From: Enoplolaimus lenunculus
Taxonomy: Eukaryota > Nematoda > Enoplea > Enoplida > Thoracostomopsidae
Reading direction: 5' to 3'
Length of the DNA stretch: 64,000 nucleotides
NCBI GenBank assembly: GCA_030248215.1
Contig: JASANG010001233.1
Span: 1-64,000 of the forward strand
This document shows positions 34,997-47,100 of this stretch, piece by piece (the first letter of the stretch is position 1; each line of letters starts with the position of its first letter). Both the position numbers and the translations under genes were made by a program. The notes beneath the pieces are model-generated. The model did not search any database. It was not told the DNA's origin and was given only the letters and a program-made list of their open reading frames with translations.

Positions 34997-35190
34997 TTTT
35001 ATCGATGGCTGATTAAAACTGAATTGCAAAACATACAGTACGAGGTTAGTTTGGTTTTAAAGAATAACAAATAAAAAGTAGTTAAAACAAACAGAATTAT
35101 AGTATATACAAAAAATAATCGACAATAAAAACAATAACATCAAACTGTTATTCTGAAAACTCAAAATTTTGCCCTTAAACTACGTTGTTT

Positions 35191-38100
35191 TTAGCGTTTT
35201 CCTTTGTTTTTCTTTGAATCCTTTTGAACAGTCTTTTTGTCTTGTTTGCACGATTTCATTTGCGCTTTGATTTCAGCTTTGTCTGCGGTCGACAAGAGTT
35301 TGTTCAGTTTTCGGCAAATCATTTGGATTTCAGGTGAGAATAACTCCACCAGCTGGAACGTTAGCCTTGCTAATGCGACAGTTCCACCCCTGAAACAATT
35401 TTATATATTACAGCTTACATAGCTAGTTTGCCGTGCTACAACTACAGTATATTTGAAATAGACGATTTCGGCATATTTGAGGCACAACCAAACGGACGCT
35501 TCAACGTTCGTTAACAACGCATTAAACAGACTGGATTATGATTTGTAAAAATGCTAACAGAATCAATGATAAGTCACAAATGTAAAACACGAATTACACC
35601 AAATTTACAGTGTGATAAAATGTTTAACCCATCGCAGCGAAGAAAAAAGCCCGGTGCCTATTACCCGACTTGAAATTTGAAATTTTTTGGAGTGGGACCG
35701 TGGTACAAGCCAAATGTAGCGCCCGATGTGGGACTGTTGCACTAAGCCAAATGTAGCGCGGCTTCTGCCCTTTCATCTTCAGATGCTCAAACTCGGGATG
35801 CTGTAGCGCTGGTATGCGCGGACTGTGACTGGGCATTCGCATATCATTGCGAACCAACACAAATCCTTCATATCGAAGTCGCGCTGTCGTAGTCGTTCTT
35901 CGCTTATACGAGCAATCATGGCTTATTCGGTTGCGCTCTGACAGTGTTGCTCTGGTGCAAACTGTATTGCAACGGGTTTTGTACCTCCCATAGTGTTTCC
36001 ATCTTAGGTTTAGGTTCCAAAAAATTGCTTATTTAAGCCTAAGCCTAAACTGGAGTATAAGCGTTAACCTTAAGGGCTATGAAAGTGCACAACTGGCAAG
36101 AAACGCATGTAATGCGCGCTGCAAAAAATGGTGAGTCAAATTGAGTCTATCCGAAATAGGCTCTACGGGACTACACAAACTGAGTCGAATTCGACTTCGC
36201 CAGAGTCAAACATGCGATTCAGTGGGTCGAATTTGACTCAGTTTGTGTAGTCCCGTAGAGCGTATTTCGGAGAGAGTCAATTTGATTCACCATTTTTTTG
36301 CAGTGCGGGAGTGACCTCAGCAATAAAAAATGCCTACAATGACGCAAACGTAATCTACTAGACTGCTATGATATCTTGGTTTGAATGTTTTTAACTGACA
36401 GAACAAGCTTCCCAGTATCCAAGTCTTCGAGTGACCTGGGATTTCTTAACGTCTCTGCAACACCATCTCCAATATCATATGGCGACCCACAGTTAACAGC
36501 ATTATTTGGATAACCCTTTCTCACATGAATATTTTCTATTTCCCCTGAGACCTACTTTTACGCTAGGATTCAAACTCCAGTGACTGGAGTGGGAGGCTTA
36601 TTCCACAACCACTCAGCTATAGGAGCTTGACGCTCGAGCCCGATGGGGCTTCTCACGTCTTGTGGTGATTTAGTACATTGTATACGTGTTGCAATTGTTA
36701 AACACGGTTCGATATATTATTTAACGTATATACACTGCGCTGAGTTGCCTATAGGCAACTCAATGTTAGAAGGGGTTAACCTGGCACAAAACCCAAACCA
36801 ACAATAGATCCACAACAAAATCAACCCGTTCACTTACTCTGATTCTTTGAGAAGCCTATAAACACAAAATACAAAACAAACCTTCACAGTTGAGCAATGG
36901 ATTTCAAATATATGATTAGTACAACTTGGACAGATTTATTGTAGAAAACAGTTAAAATCATATTGAATTTTTTCAGCTTAATCCGCCAATAACTTCACGT
37001 TGATACAGATTTTAAGTGCTCTTGTAGGCTTTCGCCACATTTAAGATTGAGGCTTATACTTAAGCAAAGACTTACACACAAAGGCTTAAGGAGAAAACTT
37101 AGACAAAAGCTTCGGTTTAGGCATAGATAAGCCTTTTTGAAACGTTAACTTAAACCAAAACGTGGCGACTGTGGAACGTTTTGGAGACTAAGCTTATATC
37201 TTAACCTAATTGTCAACCTGAGCCTATGCTGAAGAAGTGACATATGTTCCGTTGTATTTACAATATATACAACTTAAATTAATTATAAAAGTGTTTAGAT
37301 TTGCACAACTTGACTTACGTGGGCACCAACAGCCGTTATATTTGGGAAGTATTGGAGCATATGGCACATGATTGCGTATTATATGTGCGTATGCCGTAAA
37401 AATATCAGCATATTAAGAAATATTGAATTTTGTATACTTGTCTCTTCACATTTCAAATTAGGCTTAGGCTTAGGTAAGCGAATTTCAAAACCGAAATCTG
37501 AATTCTGGTCTAAGTTTAAGGCTATAGGAGAAGTGTACATAAGCGAAATATTTATCCATCAGGAGTCAACACTCACTCAGCAAGCTTGAAATTCGATTCC
37601 TGATAGTCCCCAAGAAGTTGGGCGAACGTTGTTTGTACTTGTTCTTCCATTGCAGAATATGAAGATGCAGTCGACATTGAAAATTGCATTGCAGATCCAA
37701 TCAATTCACCTTCATTTGACATCGCTTCAGGACTGATGCCAGATTCAACAACTGCTCCTGCTCCCATTGCGGTGCAAGCATCCTGCGATCCAACCACGCT
37801 GAAGTATACGGCAGTTATAAATTAACCCTTTCTTGCACGAATATTTTCAATTTGATCTCAGACCTAAGCCTCGCGTTATACTGTCTACGCTACTGTAAAA
37901 ATTGTACGCACATTCGACTCCCCAAGTTCCTAATTGCAGTGTTTATAAATATGTATCCAAAAGTCACCCACACCATTGTACACCACCTGATAACAGGGAG
38001 TTGCTCTAAATGGCGTACACTTTGTCAAATAATAACACATGCACATACCACATCGTCAGTAGGTTGTAGACAGAACATCTTTTTGTCCAGAGTCTGTCAG

Positions 38101-41100
38101 AAGGGACTATACGTAGAGCATCATACAGAGCCTGTCCGATGAACTCCATAAAGGGACTATACAGAGCCTGTCCGAACGGACTTTGCTATGAACTGAATTT
38201 TCTGATAGCTGCGTATTTAATGTCTACTCCGCACTAAAGGGAGTTGGTGCCCACAGTTGAATAAGGCAGGGCGTAAGCAGGATCCACTCCCGGCCTGATC
38301 AAAGGTACAAAGTTTAAAACTTTCGTAGTTTGTTTCAGTCGGCAACTCTTTTCATCATGGCTAAGATAAACTCAATGTCAACCACTGTGTCCGAACAGTG
38401 TGGGTTTTGTCCCTACTGCCGTCTGCAAAGTCCAAATATCACAAAAACAATATTGTTTTGTACCGCCGTTGCAAACAAGCGAGTTGATTATTATCTACAG
38501 TAGCGTTGACAGTATAACGTGGATTATCCATTTTTGATTGGGCTATTTACTTTCGAATTAAGCAGTTTTTTTACTTTATTTCTGTGCGACTTTTTAAATT
38601 TGTATCTAAAATTGTTCGTGAGTTTGAAAACCTATGGCTAACTGGTGCAGGCTGCTATACGCATTTGAGAATATAAGCCCTTAGTTTACATTAGAATATC
38701 GAATCAGACTCGCTCAGATACAAGGCGTTTGCAGCTACTAATTGACTATAGGAGCATGACGCTTGAGTCCGAGGACGACTTCGCGACTTGTTTGAATTGT
38801 TTTGAGGATCGATACTTTTCCTAAAATGTCTCGAAATGCCGCCTGACCTTTTTTGATTTTAACAATTTCTTATTTAAGAATTCTTTCCATAGCCGATATT
38901 TTAAACAAAATGTTTTTAATTTCCTCACAGCGGACACAAGATTTCAATATCGATTTACAAACTTACATTTCTGTTCTGGTTTCGTCAATTTTAAATTTTT
39001 CTTTTTTCAACGATTTCACTAATGATTTTACGGTTTTCTTAAAAGATTTGAACAACGATCGAGTTTGTTTTGTTAACTTCATAACACGAGCGGCAGCAAT
39101 TGTTCTCGGTGGAATACAAGCGGCGAAAATAGCTTTCAACGATGCTTCAGTTAAAGACGAACTGAAATGTATAAAACATAATTTGATGGTTACACCTGTT
39201 GCTTTTGAACAGCATTTAGAACCTAAATTACCAAGGTTTGGAACAGGGCCGGAGCAATAGTATAAGTATATTCCTAAGCTTAAAGCTAAAGCCTAAGCCT
39301 AAGCGTATGGATGAGCCTATTCCAAAGCCTGCGTTTAAGCTTAAGCCTAAGCCTAAACAAAAAATTAGTCTAAAGCTTAAACTGACTGTATTATAGCCCC
39401 ACCGGAAAACGATCCGACCTTATTCTATACATGGGCCCAAAAATGCAAGTGCGCTGGGCACTATTTTGTACTGAAATTAAGCTTAGGCTTAACAATCATC
39501 GTCCAATATCAACTGTAATAATGAGTGTTTAAGCTGAAACGGTAAAATTACAAACGATGTCAAAAATTCAATATTTATATCTCAAATGAAAAATGATAAT
39601 TTTTAGACAAAACAAATATACGAATATTGGCCAAATATTATACTTACGCTTGCGGATACAGTCGCTCCATAAGGTTGTCCATAAAACTTGACGTGAAACT
39701 GCGTAACTTTTCTGCAAGTTCAGCTGATTTGAACGACTGAAGTGCAGTTGCTGTTTTGGCAGCGGTCAGCACTGTATTATCATTAATTGATTCCGATTGT
39801 TCGATTTGTTCACTGGTTATCTCTGGGGCTGCAGGGTCAAATTCAATATTTGAACAGACGGCATTCAGCTGATTAAGAGCTCTGAAAATAGACAATTCCC
39901 GTGTTTTCCAAGCATCAGAAACATTTGATTGGCGGTCGACTACACGCTTAATGTAGCAATATGGTTCAATACATTACAAAATTAGACAGAACGTATGAAT
40001 AATGCGTGGATTACGTTATACCAATTGTGCGATTGGGACCTGTTTTGTCACTATGCCCATAGCGGTACATACTAATGTTTTGCTACATATATGGGTACCA
40101 TCAGAAAATAAAATATTTTGCACCGCTGGGTTTTCAAAATATTGACTTACGCACAAAAATATTAAAAATTACACTGAATATAAAGTATTCTCAAAAAATC
40201 GTATGGTACCCATATGGATAACAAACCGAAGACTTGTTATCCATAGCTACAAACGTAAGGCATCAATAAGGGTAGTAGCTTGTTAACAACCTATTCATAC
40301 ATGTTGTCTCTACCTCTTGTTGCACTGCAAAAAATGGTGAGTCAAATTGACTCTCTTCGAAATAGGCTCTACTTGACTACACGAAATGAGTCAAATTCGA
40401 CTCCGCCAGAGTCAAACGTGCGATTCAGTGAGTCGAATTTAATTCTGATGGAGTCGAATTTGACTCAGTTTGTGTAGTCCCGCAGAGCCTATTTCGAAGA
40501 GAGTCAATTTGACTCACCATTTTTTGCAGTGTATGGATCGAATTATGTGACATGTTTGGTTCTTGAGTATATTCAACTCCAAACAATTGTAGATTTTAAA
40601 CCAATGTCATATGCCAATTCATTTTTGACGGCTATCAAATTATATACCTGAAAATCACATTTTATATAAACATACTCAGGAACGGTGGCATCGTTCGAAT
40701 CGTCCGCAGTTGCAGATGCGCTTGTTGCTTCATCGGTAATCAATTCCGTAGTCGTTTGTTTTTCGGCAGTTGTTCCTGGCTGTGCCCCAGTTTCAGAGTC
40801 GTCATCGTCCTGAATGTTCTCTGTCGCTTCTGCAGTGCCGCTGGTTCCTTCATTTTCTGTGCTGTTTTCATCGCTGCCGCTGTCTTCTTCTGAGCTACGA
40901 TCACCACTTGCTGAATTATCCGGTAACGTGCTGGGTTTTTCGGTATCAGCTTTCTCGCTTGAATCTTGACCATTTTCAGTTTCCATTGCATCGGTTGAGC
41001 TAAAATATTAATATAACAAATAAACAATACAATAAAGATTTACATCACTTTTAATACAGGTAAACTGTATCATCTAACGGTGATTATCGGTTGTTGAGTC

Positions 41101-44100
41101 CAGATGCTACATTTTATCAAATATTTATCGCCTATAAATCAATACAAAATGTTTAAGAATGATTCGAATATCACGTTCAGTTGATCCAGGCACTGAAAAA
41201 ACAGTTTAAGCCCATGTATACAACAGGGCCGGATCTTTTTCTGGAGGGGCTATAATAGAGTCAGTTTAAGCTTTACACTATTTTTTGCTTAGGCTTAGGC
41301 TTAGGAATAGGCTCATTCTTACGCTTACGCTTAGGCTTAGGCTTAAGCTTAGGAATAGGCTCATCCTTACACTTAGGCTTAGGCTTCGACTTAGACTTAG
41401 GCATAGGCTTAAAAATATGCTTATACTACAGTTCCAGCCCGATTCTATACATATTCGTAGGCTTAGGCTTAGGCTTAGGCTTAAGGCTTAGGTTTAGGTT
41501 TAGGCTTAGGCTAAGGCTTAGGCTTAGGCTTAGGCTTATGCTTAGGCTTAGGCTTAGGCTTAGGCTTAGGTTTAGGCTTAGGCTTAAGCTTAGGCTAGGA
41601 ATATGCTTATGCTACTGTTCCGGCCCTGTTCTATACATTGGCCGTCATATATTGCCTGCGCACTAAATGTTGGATAATGATTTAGGCCCAAGAGCCGTCC
41701 CATTGTACCGGGACTTCCATAAACTGGGAGCGCAAGTTCACACATACGCGCTGTTCCTGTTCACATATGTACATCTTAATATACTTCAGTAAAAGCACTA
41801 CTTAAAATACTTTAGTGTTATTTTTCTAACTTATTTTAAGTATAAGTGTCCTAAATATTCAGTCGTTTCTGAAATAATGTAAACAAGTTAAACTACTGCT
41901 GTCATTTGCTGATTAAGTAAATGTGAAACTAAGAATTTTGTGTTTGCTTAAAATTAAGTAAAACTTTGCCAAACACCGTAGTAAGTAAAACCGACATAAT
42001 TTTAAGCGTATTTTAGTGACTATTCCGAGGGACAGTTTTTCCTTTTCATTCAGGGTATTCCAGGGTTGGAACCGGCCAGGAACCGGTTCGGGCCACGCTG
42101 TAGTAGGGACAGTTTTTTACTTTTCGTTCAGGGGGTCGGGGTGTATCCCCCTGACGCCCAGTTTTCTACCACCCCGCAAGATTTCGTACTGTTGAGCGTA
42201 TCTCATACTAGAGCGTCAAAAGTACAAGTTAAAAAGTAAGTTCTCCAATAGTGAATAGCTTAGTGCGGCCGTTTGGGTTGCGACAGCCTCCTATCCTGCT
42301 TAGGATCCCCTGCCCTGAGAACAGAATTAAAGATAATTTTTCTTTGTAGGGAAGTTTTCTCTTATTGTGTGGAAAGTAAAAATAGATTCTATACACTGTA
42401 AATTCCAATGAATTGATTAATAAATTCATTTAGCGAGTTGGTTATTTCTGAAATAATATTAGTAAACATTAACTCACTCTGAGTTGAGTTGATTCTCACT
42501 CTGAGTTGAGTTGAGTTGATTCTCACTCTGAGTTGAGTTGAATCTGGGAGAGTTGATTAATTAACTCAGAATGAATTGAATCAACTCACAATTCCGAGTA
42601 CTGATGGTCCTAACTCAGATTGAGTGATTCAATTTATTCTGAGTGAAAATCAACTCACTGAAAGTTACAGTGTATATGTGTCACGAATATAGTATAAGTC
42701 AAGAGAAATATCATCTGATTTCAGAAAATGTAAAGAACAGGGCCGCAACAGTAGAATAAAGGGTGTTCCTGAGCCTAAAGCTTAAGCCTAAGTGTATAGA
42801 TGAGGCGATACCTAAGCCGAAGTTTAGCAAAAAAATAGTTACATTCATATTTGAGTTCAAATGTTGCTATATGTCTCCATACCCTCATTTGGGGGCCCAT
42901 CTCTAACGGCCCCCACCCTAACCGGTTGAAATAAAAACCACCGAAGTTTCTAAATGCGTCTTGAATAATTCTACCTTTGTGTGATTGGCTTAATGGCTTC
43001 GCACTCTACCAAGACCTTAGAATAACCACCTGGCCTACAATTTGCTTAAGATAATATAATTCGCTCGTAATGAAATATTCAAAAACGGTAATGAAAACAA
43101 TTTTGAAGTATTAAGACGTGAATGTGTGAATGCATCCATTGTTTTTGGAGAACATGAAGATTGTGTGAGGTTTTAGCTAAAATTTGAGCTCTTCAGCTAC
43201 TTAACCCTCAATGGCCCGACAGTCTACATATGTAGACATAACCAGTTCGACAATTGATTGTTCGGCAGGTGCTATAGTTAAGAATCTATTGTTTAATTTC
43301 CATCGATAATTATTCTGTTATAGTAGTATAAAAAACTTATAGCATTGTGGGAACAAAAGTTTGCTGTACAGTGAGTCATATACCTATATAACCCGACCGT
43401 CTACATATGTAGACAGATGTTGATTTGATCATAGTTTGAGTTTTGACAAGAATTGGAACGTTTTGTTCTTACACACGGTTTTGTATGGTGAGGTAAAGTC
43501 AGGGAAATGTCAGGTTTGCATAAATTATCTTTGACTGAGGTCGTACGACGTGTATTAGAACCAAGTGATTCAGAGACAGAAGATGACAAACCGGACGACA
43601 ATAGTTCAAATGACGACTCAGAATCAGTTGAGTTAGGTCAATGCAGTAGTGAAGAGGCTGCTATTTATGAGCAAGATAGTGATGGTGAATTACAAAAACA
43701 ATCGGACGCATCTAGTAGTGAGTTGAGCGATATGGACGAGACTTCTAGTGGAAGTAATGTGTTTTTGTCAGCGACGGGTGTTGAGTGGCATTCTACAACA
43801 CCGCCTGTCCGTGTGTTAGCTAGAAATATAATTCGCTTTCGCGAAGGCACTGCAGTAAACCCTACAACACAGTCACAAGCATTTTATCTTTATATAAACG
43901 AGCCCATTTTACATACAATTCAGCGACTCACTAGTAGGCGACTGCGGGCGCGCAATTTTTCAACGCTACCAATGTGCGAGCTGAAAGCTTGGCTTGGGGT
44001 GGTAATCAGAGCTGGTGCAGATCGCGATAACATGTCTCCAGTGGCTTCACTATTCACCAAAAACGACAGCAGGCCCTTTTACCGCTGCGCGCTGTCAAAA

Positions 44101-47100
44101 AACAGAATGAAACAGTTGCTGGAAAATGTAACATTCGACAACAAACTGACTCGCCGAGAGCGTCAAAAAAGTGACAAAATGGCTGCTATACGAGATGTTT
44201 GGGACCTATTTCAGTCCAACTTACGTCTTCATTATATACCGCCCGAATCACTTACAGTAGATGAACAGCTCTACGGGTATAGAGGATATGCACCGGGGCG
44301 AGCGTACATGCCGGCGAAACCTGCTAAGTACCGTTGCACAACGCATTCATTGTCATGAAACTGAACGGATATCAAAAGTCACGCAATGTTTTCATGAAAA
44401 AAGTAGCCGAACAACTAGCTCAAGACAATATGACCAAACGTTACAGTAGTGAAAAAATTTACGCAAAATCAAAGGATTCATTTATGGCTTACGGGCTGCC
44501 TCAAAAGCGAAACGAACCTTCTACATCTGGTAAACCGACCAAATGTCAGGTCACAAGTTGTCGCAAATCTACGAGATTGAGCTGTTCGTCATGTGGAAAA
44601 CGAGTGTGCAAGGACCACATGAATCGCACCATAACGTGCAACGACTGTGCTTAACTGGACAACGCGCCCGCAGTGGGAGGCTGGACGGGGAGCGGGTGGA
44701 ACTCCGCCAGAACACTAGTTCTGACTGTCTCAAGCCAGTTAAAGGAGGAGAGCACCCTGAGATAAGCCAAAACTAACGCTAGTTGTATTGTCTACATATG
44801 TAGACCGTTGGGCTGATTAAGGTGAAAATTTTGCCGGACCGTCGAGGGTTAAGCAGAAAAGGCAAAAAATCTCTTAAATCTGTCTTGATATCTAAACTAT
44901 CCCGCTATTCCAACTGTGCCAGTGTGTCAACTGTTTCGCTGTCCCAATGGTCTCGATGTCTAACTGTCCCAACTGTTTCAACTGTCCCCACTGTCCCAAT
45001 TATATTTGTTCTGTGTACTCCTAATACATTGCTGTCCCAATTATATTTGTTCTGTGTACTCCTGATACATTGCTGTTCCAATTATATTTGTTCTGTGTAC
45101 TCCTAATACATTGCTGTCCCAATTATATTTGTTGTGTGTACTCCTGATACATTGCTGTCCCAATTATATTTGTTGTGTGTACTCCTGATACATTGCTGTC
45201 CCAATTATATTTGTTGTGTGTACTCCTGATACATTGCTGTCCCAATTATATTTGTTGTGTGTACTCCTGATACATTGCTGTCGCAATTATATTTGTTGTG
45301 TGTACTCCTGATACATTGCTGTTCCAATTTTATTTGTTGTGTGTACTCCTGATACATTGCTTTCCCAATTATATTTGTTGTGTGTACTCCTAATACATTG
45401 CTGTTCCAATTATATTTGTTGTGTGTACTCCTGATACCGTGCTGTTCCAATTATATTTGTTGGGTGTACTCCTGATACATTGCTGTCCCAGGACAATGGG
45501 ATGTTCTTTAGCGTAACACTGGCCATGCTTTACGATGACTTAAACTGTGTCTAGAAAATATGTGATGTTTCAAAAGTCGAAAAATCTACAATCAGAACCA
45601 TATATGTGAACAGATGGCGTAAACCCCCTTATGGCATCGATTCTTCGTCCGGATCATTTGCGGAATCAGTCAGATTCTTCAAATAAATTCTTGTTTTTAC
45701 ACTCAAAAATATGCCCGTTTTAAATCACAAATGAACGCACATGAAATATAAACTAAACATTTCTTGAGACGAGAAAGAGTTAAAGGGATAATCGGAAGAA
45801 TGTTTGATCAATGTGTTTCAATGGCTCTTCAAGTAAGACTCCCATTGTGAATGAATTAGGTTAATATAAATGAAGATATTTGCGTATGAATACGCAGCGC
45901 CGATTTACAAAGAACAAGATTCAACTCTACTAGATTTTACCATGATTCGCATTCCGTTTCTGCGGTTATGGACACAGTTGACGATTGAGTATCAATTTCT
46001 TCTGAAGAATCCAAATGGTCCGTTGTCGATTGTGCAGACGATTCTGTTCGATCGGGTCCTTGAGACTCAGTTTCAACATTAGTTTCATCTGTGGGCTGAT
46101 CCGTTTCTGATTGTTCAGCGTCGGGGTCTTCAGATTGTGAAACGCCTGATGATTCAGTTGTTGACTGTAATGTTTCGCTGGGTTCGCGTTCTTCAGGTTG
46201 TAAAATGTCTGATGGTTCAGGAATACTTTCATCTGTTGGAATAAACCGGTCTGTTTGCAATTTGCCAAGTTCTTCGCTAAGTTCGGGTTCTTCAGATGGT
46301 GGAACGCTTGCTGGCTCTGTTGATTCTCCAGACGATTCGGTAGGTTCGGGTTCTTTGGATTGTGAAACACTTAATAATTCATCTGTTAATTCGACCAGTT
46401 CCGATTCCGATTTGTCAGGCTCATTGCTGGCTTCGGTTTGTTGAGGTTGGGAAACGTTTGATGATGTTGATTCGCCGTATGCTTCGGTGAGTTCGAGTTC
46501 TTCCTCAGGTTCTTGTGTTGGTTCGAACTGTTCGGGACTTGCTTCAGCAGAATTTTCGATTGGTTGGAGTTCTTCGGATTGCGAAACACCTGCTGCTTCA
46601 GCTGTTGATTCGAACTGTTCCGGCTCTTCAGATTGTGAAACGCCTGGTGGTTCAGGTTTCGCTTCATCTGTAGATTCGATCAACTCTAATTCCATTTCAT
46701 CAGATGGTTCAGTTGGAATTGGTTCTTCAGACTCTGATATAACTGATAACCCACTTTCAGGTTCATCGGTGACATCGACCTCTTCACTCGATGAATCAGA
46801 TTTATTTTCGTTAGAGTTTTCCAGTTCGTCTGATGCAGATTCGCCAGATGATTCACTGGATTCCGTCTCTTCGGAAATAGATATTGAAGATGAGTTTGAT
46901 TCACTTTCATCCGAACTTTCGAGACTTGATATAGAGCCTTGTGATTCGTTTGATTCCAATCCACTTGATGATTCGTTTGATTCCAATCCACTTGATGATT
47001 CGTTTGATTCCAATCCACTTGATGATTCGTTTGATTCCAATCCACTTGATAATTCGTTCGATTGTTGATCTTCAGATTCTGGTTCGTCAGATGACGTTGC

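Noticed and set aside
45120-45480. CRISPR-like regular repeats
   Set aside because: The 41-bp units are contiguous with no variable spacers, no cas genes are present, and the context is eukaryotic.
45935-45943. TAA after ECESW as the end of gene 3
   Set aside because: The codon overlaps a GTAAAA donor kept in both genes, and splicing restores one frame with the next exon in phase 2. It is retained only as a possible intron-retention end.
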